DNA of 64,000 nt from Bemisia tabaci. Taxonomy: Eukaryota > Arthropoda > Insecta > Hemiptera > Aleyrodidae. The notes below the pieces were generated by a model, which was not told where the DNA came from, searched no databases, and worked only from the letters and a program-made list of their open reading frames with translations. The stretch covers positions 17,505,883 to 17,569,882 of the forward strand of contig NC_092802.1 in NCBI RefSeq assembly GCF_918797505.1, read 5' to 3'. Position numbers and translations under genes: made by a program. Below, piece after piece: positions 11,051 to 21,185 of the stretch. Numbering within the stretch: position 1 is the stretch's first letter; every line of letters starts with the position of its first letter.

Positions 11051-11358
11051 GATTTGTTATCCCCTTTTGATTGGTGATTTTGTTTGTTTTTAGACAATGA
11101 ATAGATCTCTGACCATAGTCACAGGGAAGTAACTGTTTTTAATGGATTTTCGTCCATACCTGTCACCAAAATCGAGGGGGAAAATGACGATTATCCCGAA
11201 AATTTGGTAGGATGGACTTCGCGTAGGAAACAATCTGGCAACATGGTGAAAAGAAGTGGAGGATTATCGCATCGATCTATTCGTCGCCCATCTGGCAAAA
11301 GGGCGTAACTGCACTTAGAGATGATCCCGGGAAAGCATTGAGTTATATGAACAACATT
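11051..11358. other. intergenic spacer
   Basis: No supported feature. Confidence 0.3.
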
Positions 11359-11518
11359 GGCGTGGCGTACTTTGCGATCTATCGATATTTCCCCATTTGA
11401 AGCTATGATAAAGAATCGATTATTGAGGTGTTCCCTGCAAACACCCTGTTTATCGATACTTTTCCATAGGTCTAAATGACCGATCAATCGATATATCGCA
11501 AATCACGCCACGCCACTG
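11359..11518. repeat. MITE G copy 3
   Basis: From GGCGTGGCGTACTTTGCGAT to CACGCCACGCCACTG, about 160 bp, internally palindromic. Short open frames across it are repeat translations. Confidence 0.75.
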
Positions 11519-12100
11519 GGCATCAGGGTTCATCTCGAAGTGTAGTTACGCCTGTAGGTCAGAAGGGCGACGAATTCATCGCTCGACTTATCTCGTCCAA
11601 GATTTTGATGTCTTCTTTTGATGTGGTTCAGCTCCGTATATAAATTGATAGCGATAAAGGAATTTCAAAAGACAAGCCCACTTTTTCCAGGGCAACGAAT
11701 GCATTGTCATTGCGTCAGCTTCATTTTTAAATAATTCCTTTCCCCAGCATTGAAGTTTGTGTCGTCGCTGTGAAGTATTTCCCGTGCTGTGCGCGTAAAA
11801 TAACACAAAAATTGTTGTTGTCAAAACCAGCTCCCCCAATTTCTTTCAATGTTAATGGAACTTTAATCGCAAGAATAATTTTCACAGTTGGATTTACTGT
11901 GTGCTTGGTAATTAATACAGAATTATTGAGCTAGTGGAAGCTCAGAAACATGTGATTTGATTGCTGTATTTCACAAGAACAAAAAATTAGAGGATATTTT
12001 TAGTGGAATATGTTAATTATTTCACTAGGCGTGTTGATCAATCCAATATACCGTTAATTTTCCAATCCAAGTTTAAAATCCAATTATCGAATTTTTACAG
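11519..12100. promoter_or_regulatory. upstream flank of the Rpn-like gene; splice acceptor-like site at 12100
   Basis: AT-rich DNA without a bacterial-type promoter or ribosome-binding site before the ATG at 12119. AATTTTTACAG ending at 12100 has the form of an animal splice acceptor (T-rich tract then CAG) only 18 bases before the ATG. This would fit a 5'-UTR intron, i.e. adoption of the gene by the host, but it is only a pattern. Confidence 0.3.
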
Positions 12101-12118
12101 CGTGTTTGCGGTATTTCA

Positions 12119-12952
12119 ATGGCGGATTCAACTTTCAAGAAAATTTTCGGAGAGCCGAACAAACACCTATTAATATCATTATTGAACTCTCTGCAAATCA
12201 AAGTAAAACCGGAAATCCCACGGATTGCGGACGATTTGCCTCACACACTCATAGCGCCGTACCCGATCCTAAAAATCCTCGATGTTGCATACTTGAACCC
12301 GGAACTAGCGAGTGACGACACCGACGAAAAGACTCCTGCTTTCGACATCGTCGTAGAAACAAGTGACGGGTACAGGATTGGCATTGAATCGCAACATGCC
12401 CAACTCGCGCATAAAGCAAGAGTGTTCCGTTCGACAATACGTCACAGCCGAATGTTCAACTTCAAGCCTGTGATAACGGTTTCATTTTACTGGGAGACGC
12501 TGTTCCCGGAGTTGAAGGAATACGTCAACCAGTTCGAAAGCAAGCACAGCCCTCGATCCGAAATCGCGAGTAGTTTTTCCTCTTGCGTTCTTGTCGAGTT
12601 GGGTAAGTTCAACATTTCTCAGCCGGAAAAACTCAAAACCCCACTGGACAAATGGTGCTTTTTCCTGAAATTCGCTCAAGAGAGTAGACTGGACGTATGG
12701 AGACAGATCCCGGATGTTACTCGTGAGCTGATGTATGCGTTCGCGGAGGCGGCTTTCTGTAATTTTATCGATAACGCGCGGTATGTGCAGTATTTTGAGC
12801 GTAAGAGTGATATGAAATCGGAAGGTCGGATAGAATTTGCAGTGCTTAAAACGGCGAAGAGAATCGCGAAGCAATTGAAAGCAGCGAACTGTTCGCTGGA
12901 GCTGATTGCGCAAAGCACGAACCTCACAGAGGAACAAATCAAGAAATTATAA
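12119..12952 (+). CDS. Rpn-like PD-(D/E)XK nuclease/putative transposase, bacterial-type, single exon
   Basis: 277 codons, uninterrupted. The start carries the family opening FKKIFGEPNKHLLISLLNSL (residues 6-25), then PILKILDVAYLNPEL (49-63). The nuclease core shows an acidic FDIVVE (Asp76) followed by GIESQ (Glu90, Gln92), the D...ExQ pattern of this PD-(D/E)XK branch. Next come KPVITVSFYWETLFPE (116-131), LVELGKFN (158-165) and LDKWCFFLKF (176-185), all typical positions of Rpn proteins. The C-terminus SLELIAQSTNLTEEQIKKL resembles the usual 'glutamate/helix' tail. Bacterial relatives are DNA endonucleases linked to RecA-independent recombination and phage defence, and are common in Rickettsia-like symbionts. 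Here the gene sits among insect MITEs, has no operon partner and no Shine-Dalgarno sequence, and is intact. The ATG at 12119 is chosen because the family motif begins four codons later. Transfer from a symbiont is inferred; contamination is unlikely given flanking host repeats such as MITE G 600 bp upstream. Confidence 0.8.
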   Translation: MADSTFKKIFGEPNKHLLISLLNSLQIKVKPEIPRIADDLPHTLIAPYPILKILDVAYLNPELASDDTDEKTPAFDIVVETSDGYRIGIESQHAQLAHKARVFRSTIRHSRMFNFKPVITVSFYWETLFPELKEYVNQFESKHSPRSEIASSFSSCVLVELGKFNISQPEKLKTPLDKWCFFLKFAQESRLDVWRQIPDVTRELMYAFAEAAFCNFIDNARYVQYFERKSDMKSEGRIEFAVLKTAKRIAKQLKAANCSLELIAQSTNLTEEQIKKL

Positions 12953-13224
12953 TTAAGAGTTTGGAATTTTTAAAGTTCAGAAATACTGGAGAACATATAG
13001 TATTTCTCTTAACGCATGTTGTAAATGCGTGTTGTTCCCTTCATTTTGTGGTATCAAGAAATGTATTCAGCTCTAAGGCTAAGAGTTCCATTACATTGCA
13101 TGTTCTTCTTACATTTTGCCTCTTTGGTATGGGAGGAAAAGGGCATAAGAGAGTTTTCTTTATCAGTTTCTGTTTCTTCAAAAAATTTGGCTTTATTTCC
13201 TTGAGTGAAGATTAATGTCCATAC
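12953..13224. other. 3' flank of the Rpn-like gene
   Basis: No AATAAA within 250 bp of the stop; the first clear AATAAA on the plus strand is near 13885. Nothing else recognised. Confidence 0.3.
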
Positions 13225-13415
13225 CTTCTTTTCCTTAAGTTCCTCATTGTTAACGGTTAGGGTTCTTCGAGTTAAATTCTTCCGTGTTTTTCTTCTCGAC
13301 TTGGTGTTACCACGGGTTTCGTATCTAAAATCAGTGTCGCTGAATGAGCCATTTGGGTCAATAATTGAGCGTATTCTCTCATACGAAGCCTCAATGAACT
13401 TTATTCTTACATGTT
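13225..13415 (-). CDS. possible internal exon, unknown basic protein
   Basis: On the minus strand a good acceptor (CTCTTACCCTTGCAG) ends at 13416, and an AAG|GTATGG donor follows the block at 13224. Between them 191 nt stay open in one frame: two codon-completing bases plus 63 codons with hydrophilic, protein-like composition, including SIIDPNGSFSDTDFRYETRG and a basic stretch SRRKTRKNLTRRTL. The frame continues open on both sides, so a longer exon is possible. No family recognised. It is convergent with the Rpn-like gene. Partner exons were not found. Confidence 0.35.
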
Positions 13416-14675
13416 CTGCAAGGGTAAGAGAGTGGAACATCTTTACAAGACTATTTTATTATTGTTAGAATGAAAATTGATCTTAAAAAAAAAAGAACAG
13501 ATCGAGGAACCATTAATGAACGCGAAGGAAGAGAAACGTTTACACCTCTTCTTTGTGCATGGTGAGATTTTTATTTCTTTTTTCTCAACGGACATATCAA
13601 CAGTTTCTAGTTGAAAGTGCATTGGTTTTGAAGACAAGAAAATGATATTTATTGATAACTTAATAATATTGAACTATGAGCTGCTTCACGAATGTTTCTG
13701 GAATTTTTTGTCAATATCCTTAAATTTGTCTTGCAACCTACTACCTCATTTTTATATTTTAAGATCATACCTCATTCCCAGCCAACTTCACCTTAAATTT
13801 AGTCGGTGTGAACATAAAGATGTACACCAAAGTTTAAGTTTTGTGAGACTAAAAAGATGAGAAACCAAAAAATGTAACAATTTGCAATAAAATGTAAGTG
13901 TTTACAGTCAATCAGGTACTTTTTTATGTATTCCATTCTCTATCAATCAGACATATTATTAAATCTGAAAATGCCAATCTAACGTCAAAAAATCACCCTC
14001 GACATTAGAAATCTACTTTTAGGTACCTTTTGTATCACCTTAAAGTTGAATTTGAGAGTTGGATTTTAGATCATATGTACCTGGCTGTACCTTAAGTGCA
14101 TCTGAAAATAATACCACGAACATAAAACTAAATACGTAATCAAGTAGTCACACGGATAATTCCTCACTCGGCGCTTAATAGCTGAAACTTCATCGTGGAG
14201 TCGGACACCTCTAGAGTGAGGGAAACAACTTCCGTCGGTGCAGCTCAACTTTAAAGCGCCACTGCAGTTCCGCGGCGCGGTTTCTGCTCAGCGATGAAAA
14301 AAAGAATCCTTTCGCACCATTGGATCCCGCGTAAAGTAGGTGAATTATTCCGCACAACGTAGCGACGCCGGAAGCGCCCGTCCACCCGTCATCCGTCAAC
14401 TGTCAAATCTGGCGCGAGTATCATTTATCACTTGATTGTATGTTATTAGCCGTCGAAGTAGTGCTACCGTAATTATTTTCCGACGGGCTTTCAATGGCGA
14501 TAAAAACCACTCCTACAAGTTTTTAGATTATTCCGCGCTCTTTGCTGAGATGCGCAAAACATTTTTTTTATTTTTTTTTTTTTCGTAAAGCTAATTTTAA
14601 TTTGGGTATATTTTAAGGTTTACAATTGTTCGTATTTAAATCGCGTGCCAATCCCCGATTTAAGTAAGTTTCAAT
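13416..14675. other. intergenic or intronic DNA
   Basis: AT-rich, no further exon recognised. A slightly GC-rich patch at 14200-14420 has no distinguishing motif. T run near 14562-14583. Confidence 0.3.
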
Positions 14676-14837
14676 CAGTGGCGATTCCAGCAAGTTGGCA
14701 ACACTGTTAATACTTCATTTAAATCCATTGAATGTATCGATTTTAGGTGACGCAGACTGCCTCACCCAGAGTCAATTGTTGCATACACATCTAAATGGAG
14801 GAAAAACAGTGTAGCCAACGCTCAAGAATCGCCACTG
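14676..14837. repeat. MITE M copy 1
   Basis: Inverted ends CAGTGGCGATTCCAGCAAG / GCTCAAGAATCGCCACTG, and inner pair TTGGCAACACTGTT / AACAGTGTAGCCAA. About 160 bp. A diverged second copy lies at 50688-50840. Confidence 0.65.
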
Positions 14838-15376
14838 GTTTCAATCCCGTAAATTGCTCTCAATCCATCTTGGAAAATCATTCGTTCGTGTACTTTTTTA
14901 ATTCAAGAAAGTAACATCGTGTCAGCAACTCGCAGGAGTGCATTTTCATAGGGTTAAGAAAAGTACCTAAAACGCCTTCAATATAGTGTGTATGCAACCA
15001 ATAGTTGCACCCCGACTTTCTGGTCCCAAGCTCACCTAAAGACGCCTCGTTCGATCTTCATTATTCGTTTATAAAATGTAAGGACTATTTCCAATAATCT
15101 ATCTCTTCCTCCTCTTCTCTGTTTCGTCTCTTTTTTTCTTTTTTTTTTAGTGCATGTAAAGGAATGTATCGAAAGAATGTCCGTTACCAATCTAATATTC
15201 AAAGTCGAATTTATCTAAAAAATTTCAAAGTGCAATCTGCAAATTCCATCACAATCACTAATCCTACACTATTGCTCCACGGTAGTGGCGTAGACGGGGG
15301 CGGGGGCAGGGAGTCTGGACACCCCTCCCCCTTAGCCTCGTTAATTGCACCTTTTTTTTTTAGTTTTGGAGGGCAG
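14838..15376. other. intergenic spacer
   Basis: No supported gene. It has a TTTTTTTTTAG step near 15150 but no coding sequence follows. Confidence 0.3.
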
Positions 15377-15605
15377 CACTGGAAGAAAAACACATTGGAT
15401 CTAGAATCCAGACTCTTAAAAACATCGACAAGAAAAAGTACTCTTGATTCCATCAGAATCTAGCTTAAATCAAGAACCAAGCCTCTTAATTTAAGCGGAT
15501 TTCCTTTTGATTCAAGCAAAAATCCGATTGAATCGAGAGTATTTTTTCTTGTCAATGTTTTCAAGAGTCTGGACTCAAGATTCACTGTGTTTTTTTTTCC
15601 TAGTG
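15377..15605. repeat. MITE E copy 1
   Basis: CACTGGAAGAAAAACACATT at the left pairs with GTGTTTTTTTTTCCTAGTG at the right. Internal arms AGTCCAGACTCTTAAAAACA / TTTTCAAGAGTCTGGACT and a repeated AAAATCCGATTGAATC block. About 229 bp. Confidence 0.8.
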
Positions 15606-16339
15606 AGACATAAATTATCATCAGGGACATGTACAAAATAATTTAAATTTACTGTCACGCTTTTGAATGTCCCCTCCCTCAAGGAATTCCTAGCTACGCC
15701 ACTGCTCCTCGGTATTTTACAGAAACTCTCCATGTGTAGAATTGACTGGTTCTTGTAATGCTACTCAACTTCATGTTAGAGGACTGAGACAGCTCCGCGC
15801 GTGAGAGCTTTGAAAGATGTCGAGAGAAAAGAGGTAAATCGGAAAAGCGTGGAATAAGTGTTCTCATCGTCACGTTCATCTTTGAACACAGTTTTTCTGA
15901 CGTAGAGACGTATCTGCGCTTTGACGTGAGCCCTGAAAAACATGGAGTTACACGGACCATGAAACGCATCTCAAGATCCGGTTACGCGCTTTTATCCGGG
16001 GAGCAACGAAAAAGCGGCCGGGATCAAATTCAAATGCAGCAAAAAGCGAGGTTTATTGACCTTGGTCTTTGAGCAGCCGCCGAACCGCCGATGTCAAGTA
16101 CAAGTGCTCCATAAAATATTTAACGCGCGCTTGAGCTGAGCTCCATGGAAACCGCATAACTCGTGTGTAAACGTCGTGTATTTATGTGGTTTTTAAATGC
16201 ACTCGGTGTGTCTGGTCAAGGTAGAACAGCTCAACTTCAATCGGTACCCCCGCGTATGTATGTGTTTTTTGGTAAGCACGATGGCTTAGGCGGTCATTCT
16301 CATTTCCCGGTCCGTATTCTTCATCCCCCGCCGCCGCGC
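15606..16339. other. intergenic spacer
   Basis: Contains GACGTGAGCCCTG (15923), a motif also seen in MITE L and in the 21-kb duplication, so probably repeat fragments. No gene recognised. Confidence 0.3.
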
Positions 16340-16707
16340 CGCACAAGGGATCCAGTCAATGGGAGAGATCGGACAAAATTTGGAGACACACTGGGAAAAA
16401 AAACACATTGGATCTATAGTCCAGACTCTTAAAAACATCAAAAAGAAAAAGTACTGTTGATTCAATCAGAATCTAGCTTAAATCAAGAACCAAGCCTCGT
16501 AACTTAAGCGGATTTCGTTTTGATTCGAGCAAAAATCCGATTGAATCAAAAGTATTTTTTCTTGTCAATGTTTTCAAGACTCTGGACTCTAGATCCAATG
16601 TGTGTTTTTTTTCTAGTGCACTGAAAGCTTAAAACTTCGTTCATACAAAACTTTGAGATTTTAAAAGTGGTTCCGTTGGTTTCCTCGTGTAATTTTATTG
16701 CAGAGGC
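16340..16707. repeat. MITE D copy 1, split by MITE E
   Basis: The left tip of D (GCACAAGGGATCCAGTCAAT, GAGATCGGACAAAATTTGG) stops at 16388. D resumes at 16619 (GAAAGCTTAAAACTTCG, GTGGTTCCGTTGGTTTCCTC). The far end of D is missing, cut at 16707. E is therefore younger than D. Confidence 0.7.
16389..16618. mobile_element. MITE E copy 2, nested in D
   Basis: CACTGGGAAAAAAAACACATT to TTTTTTTTCTAGTG, about 230 bp and very similar to copy 1. Confidence 0.8.
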
Positions 16708-17254
16708 CAGGGCCGGATTTACCTTCTTGCCGACCGTGGGCCGCCTGTCTTCTGCCGCCCCCTTCTCATTCGTTTTGAAACATCATATACAGGGTTATTC
16801 AAAGGTCACGCACCACTGGCCATGAGGGGGGTGACCATTTAAACTTTTTGAGTTGCTCCCCGCCCCCTCCCCCCGAGGGAATTAAAAACTGGAAAGTACC
16901 TTAAAAAATTTCCCCCTCAATATGAGGAAAAACGTCTCAAACCGCAAGTCGATATCTTAATTAGAACTAACCTCATGGCCAGTGGTGCGTGACTTTTGAA
17001 TAACCTTGTAGGTAACAACCGTCAAGTAAACGTGCTGGAGAGGGAAGGGTGCATAAGACGCGTTTACTCGTGTTGGGCACAATTTTTGCGAAAGCCCTGT
17101 CAACACTACTGCAAAATTTCACGGAACCTTGCGCCAAAGTTAAGTTCCGTAAACCTATCTCTATGTAGACAACGCCTTCCATTCATAAAAAATGGACGAA
17201 AAAACTATGAAAGAACAAAAATACATGTGGTTTAATAATTTTAACTTCCGCCGC
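16708..17254. repeat. palindromic repeat around 16795-17005
   Basis: ACAGGGTTATTCAAAGGTCACGCACCACTGGCCATGAG at the left is mirrored by CTCATGGCCAGTGGTGCGTGACTTTTGAATAACCTTGT, with arms of about 38 bp around a ~150-bp loop (16795-17011). This looks like another MITE with good inverted ends. The rest of the interval is unassigned. Confidence 0.55.
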
Positions 17255-17430
17255 CACGCCAAACCGTGCTGACTGCTGACCGCACTGTGTTTAGCGCAAT
17301 GCGTGAAGTATTCCTACAGTCTTTTAGGCGCTATGCGTTTCACGCCGATCGCTGAGCTGAGCGTATTGAGTTTGACGCAATGCGTGTAGTATCCATGCAG
17401 TCTTGTAGGCGCTAATGTGTCACATGCCGA
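17255..17430. repeat. N-type short tandem motif block
   Basis: Two to three imperfect ~70-bp units built on GCGCAATGCGTGAAGTATTC and CAGTCTTTTAGGCGCTA. Related blocks occur at 2735-2860, 44205-44410 and 49670-49790. Confidence 0.55.
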
Positions 17431-17530
17431 CCGTCGCGCTGAGGGATTCTCCTTTTTATATCAAGTCCCCGTCATCGTTGCTCTCTGCGTCGCGCACTGT
17501 TCCCTTCAAAAATGACTCATTTAAATCGAT

Positions 17531-17603
17531 AATGTATCAAAATTTGCAGTTTTCGTCGAAAATTTCTTGTCAGATTCCCCTTAAACGCTTGTGTCACTGT
17601 GCG
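17531..17603. repeat. MITE D, right-end fragment
   Basis: AAAATTTGCAGTTTTCGTCG followed by TTCTTGTCAGATTCC and CACTGTGCGC matches the right third of D. Confidence 0.5.
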
Positions 17604-17614
17604 CTACCGCGCCG

Positions 17615-17847
17615 CACAGTGGATCGAGTAAATCAGAGAGATCGGACATGAAATTTTTGACCAAAATTGCAAATTTTTATTTTTATTTCGTCACACTTTA
17701 AATTTTTAAGGGCGTTCCTAGAAGTAAATTGTACGAGGAAACCAATGAAACTACTTTTAGAACCTTCAAGTTTTGTATAAACGGAGTTATGAGCATTGAA
17801 AGTTTCCAAATTTTGTCCGACCTCTCCTATTAACTCGATCCACTGTG
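17615..17847. repeat. MITE D copy 2, complete
   Basis: CACAGTGGATCGAGTAAATC at the left and TTAACTCGATCCACTGTG at the right are inverted repeats. Full length about 233 bp. This is the best-preserved copy and defines the family. Confidence 0.8.
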
Positions 17848-18050
17848 AGCCGTGGGCCGTGTGCGACTTGAAAGCTGCTTTTCCGCCGGAATCGAGTGGC
17901 TGAAGAAGGTCGGTGAAAAGGCAAGCCACCACCCTTCCTCGATACTCCTACCGTCTTATCATCATCTCGCTGCGAACCGCCTTTTGAAAAACGATGCGTT
18001 TCCAACACGAAGAGAGACTGGCACAGTGCTCTCATTTCATTCTTTCAGAC
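17848..18050. other. intergenic spacer
   Basis: No feature recognised. Confidence 0.3.
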
Positions 18051-18206
18051 CAGTGGCGTGGCGTGCTTTGCGATATATCGATTGTTCTGCCGTTTAAACC
18101 TACGGAAAAGGATCGATGAACAGGATGTTCGCAACGAACGCCTTAATAATCGATTCTTTACCATAGCTTCAAATGGAAAAAGATCGATAATCGATCATTC
18201 ACGCCT
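18051..18206. repeat. MITE G copy 4
   Basis: CAGTGGCGTGGCGTGCTTTG at the left; the right arm ends in GATAATCGATCATTCACGCC, truncated at the tip. An open frame over it is a repeat translation. Confidence 0.75.
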
Positions 18207-19263
18207 CTTCAATGTTTCAAACCCACATTTCAAGGAACAGAGTAAATGGAGGTTTGTATTTTGGACGGAGGGGCTATATTTTAGCTGCTTTTTTGTCATG
18301 GGAACGGAGTTCCCCATGATATTAGAATCGTTCCGTTGCTTTCGCTATGGGATTCCCTATACCTCTGCGACCTTGAGCGTTTCGCCCAGTCTCCGATTTT
18401 TGGTTGATTTTCCGATGTATCAAAAACCGTTGTATTTTTTAGCCAATCATGTCTCTACGTCAAGTTGTGTTGATTGCTAAAATTCGCTTTCAGCGAGTTT
18501 TTTTCCACCTTAAGATGTCGTGTCTGACTGGTAAATCTGCGCAGAACCACGAAGTTCCGTTTTTAGGCAAATTCTTTTTTTTGGGAGGTTCTGATTGGTT
18601 ATTTTTTGCCATCAGTTTTCTGTTCGTTGGTGCAAAAGATCGCCTACCTCGGTGCTCTTGAGAAGCCGCCATTATCTCACCTCAAATTTTAAACATAGAT
18701 ATAAAGAAATAATAACCATCGTACAAGGCGGAAAATTGTTCTGGAGGACCCGTTACGGATATATGAGCCAAAATCAGAACTCGATTGATGGATTTAATCC
18801 ATGAATACAGAAATATTGCCCCAGTTTACTGCCGCGATCGCAAATGCATTCTGACATGAACCTTGTGACACATGACAGTATAGGTAAACAATGTCTCACA
18901 GAGTAATGGGCTTGATCCGTTCTCTCTTACCACGCCAGTGGCCGAACCGTTGAAATCTCAAGGACGTCTTTTGTGAAGCCCCGCTCAGCGTCCGAGAATC
19001 ACTTAACTGATCTCTTTTTCTCCTCCCATATCCGAGCGGCGAGATAGCTCAGATAACTACAACACCGTTCTGACGCTGGGAGAGCGTCACTTTTTGTGGG
19101 AGCGGGGGTTCGAATCTCGTAGGGGACAGCTAATTTTTACTGGTTGTATTGAATGTTTTAGACCAATCATCTAACAATAATTAATACTTGGCAACTTAGG
19201 AAGCACATAGGTCCCTTATGATGCGTATTCGGGCATATGTGTAGAGTAAAAATATCATACGTA
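18207..19263. other. intergenic; tRNA-like block at about 19036-19130
   Basis: GAGATAGCTCAGATAAC (box-A-like) and GGGGTTCGAATCTCG (box-B-like) are about 55 bp apart, as in a tRNA or tRNA-derived SINE head. I could not fold a normal acceptor stem or choose an anticodon, so I do not call a tRNA gene. The remainder shows nothing. Confidence 0.3.
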
Positions 19264-20231
19264 GGGTGTCCCAAAAGTACCGGGACTGGTTCTGTAACTT
19301 CAAAAGTAAGATAGATGCAGACATGATTTTGGTCTCATTTTAAAGATCAACTCAATACCTATCGATTAAAACCAAGATCAGCTCAATCAAATAAAAATTG
19401 ACCGAGTTATGACAATTTGAAATTAGTGAGGAAAGTTTACCCCTACGGTTTTTAGGAAGATTTTTCGCTTACCAGGATTCAAAAAGTTAATATTCGTATC
19501 CACTTTCCTTCGAATCTTCCATAATTTCCTTTTGCTTCTCAAAGTATCGTCCATCAAACCGGATGCACTTTTTCATGCGCTCTTGCCACTTATCCAACAT
19601 TGTTTTCCTGAATTCTTCCTCTGGGATGGAGTTGAAGAAGTTTTGAATTGCATTCTGGATTTCGGTCTTCGATACGAATCTTCGTCCACGAACCTCCTTT
19701 TTAAGCGTGGGAAACATCCAAAAATCACATGGAGCCAAGTCAGCGCTATTAGGGGGATGAGGGATTGTTTCAACTCCATTTTTACTCATAAATTCACGTG
19801 TTAAGCTCGATGTGTGAGGCCGCGCATTGTCTTGATGGAGTATCCACGAAGCTTTCAAGTCCGACCGTTTCCGGGAAATGTGCATACTCAACTCCTTTAG
19901 TACTTTGCAATAATACGCACTGTCAACTGTTGTGTTTGATGGTACAAAATGTTGATAAATGACACCTCGAAAATAAAAAAACACAATAAGCATCACTTTA
20001 TCGGCCGACTTTTCGATTTACGGCGATGAAGAATCTTCCTTAAAAACCGTAGGCGTAAACTTTCCTCGCTGATTTCAAATTGCCATAACTCGGTCAATTT
20101 TTATCCGATTGAGCTGATCTTGGTTTTAATCGATAGGTATTGAGTTGATCTTTAAAATGAAATCAAGATCATGTCTGTATCTATCTTACTTTTGAAGTTA
20201 CAGAACAAGTCCCGGTGCTTTTGGGACACCT
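19264..20231 (-). mobile_element. mariner-type element with ~205-bp inverted repeats, internally deleted
   Basis: Flanked by TA on both sides (19262-19263 and 20232-20233), the target duplication of Tc1/mariner. Ends begin GGGTGTCCCAAAAG and its near complement. The inverted repeats are very long: 19264-19468 and 20022-20231 match over about 205 bp with few differences. Inside is only the C-terminal half of a transposase. Total 968 bp versus about 1.3 kb or more for complete mariners, so the element is non-autonomous. Confidence 0.9.
19487..20010 (-). pseudogene. mariner transposase, C-terminal half
   Basis: Readable from about 20010 (ADKVMLIVFF) to the stop at 19487. It carries HQDNARPH, with the second catalytic Asp, and PCDFWMFP, with the third Asp. 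Exactly 34 residues lie between them, the DD34D spacing of mariner. The first catalytic Asp and the whole DNA-binding N-terminus are missing because the deletion joins the inverted repeat almost directly to this region. The remaining frame (about 170 codons) has no stops, so the deletion may be fairly recent. Catalytically dead. Confidence 0.9.
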
Positions 20232-20233
20232 TA

Positions 20234-20904
20234 TGTATACTTTACGCCGAAAAAGCGAACCTGAAACTTAAATGCGTTAACTTCCGAAAACCATATATAA
20301 TTCAACGAAAATAAATAATTGGTACGTAACAGCTTTCTTGTATGCAAAGAAAATAATTAAAAATGTTAAAAAAGAGATGTCAACACAAAATTACATAGCC
20401 CCTTCAATTCAGAAGATACTACAAACGAACTGTACCTTAACATTTTCATATCCCAGAAGCTAACGTTCCCATGACGAATATTGCTATCGCCAGCGATTGC
20501 AAAATCCAACTTGTTGTCATTTTCTTTTCTGTGTGCACAAATATACTCTACAAAGTTACTTTTTCGATGTACAGCTTAGTTTAACCGTAAATATATCCAT
20601 GAAACAAAATTTTCAAATAAAACTTAGAATACTAACTTCGATATCGAGGAGGGAAAATTAATGCGCCCCACTTTTCAAGATGGCTGCGGAATAAATCTGC
20701 CAATCAAGGGTTTAGAATGTTGGCCAGGCGCTGGGACTATGACTGCAGTTATTGTTTACGTTTGCTCCTGACGTCATGATGACGTATTGGTTAGTAATGT
20801 TGACGTTATGTCAATCGCTTAATTTTTTTTGTCGATATTCTGGAGTTAAAGAACGCATCTACGGAGTGTGTACCTTTCATGCGTGCGACGGAATGCGACG
20901 CCCC
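20234..20904. other. intergenic spacer
   Basis: No feature recognised. Confidence 0.3.
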
Positions 20905-21155
20905 TCTCTGCTGAGGAAAAACGCCGTATGAGCCTTCAGGCGTTTCCAAATTTCCTCTGGCAAATCACTAATTATCAAGAAAAGTTTTGAATATTTTTCT
21001 ACCGATTTCTCAGATAATTATGTTTGTAATTCGAGCTAAAGTGTCCGAAAATTGCAAGGAAAAATATTCATAATTTTTCTCAAAAATAAACATTTCATCC
21101 AAGTACATGTGTCAACTCTCGAGTGTTCATACTGTGTTCTTCCTTAGCACGGCAG
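20905..21155. repeat. MITE A copy 1
   Basis: Left end CTGCTGAGGAAAAACGCCGT, right end TCTTCCTTAGCACGGCAG. Inside are the usual CAAATTTCCTCTGGCAAATC and GGAAAAATATTCATAA blocks. About 250 bp. Confidence 0.8.
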
Positions 21156-21185
21156 CTCCGACGTAAGGACTGACGTCAATTTCCA

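Noticed and set aside
12249..12942. Minus-strand frames opposite the Rpn-like gene
   Set aside because: Antisense shadows without motifs.
19036..19130. Possible tRNA gene
   Set aside because: Box A and box B look-alikes are present but the cloverleaf cannot be closed; kept only as a tRNA-like block.
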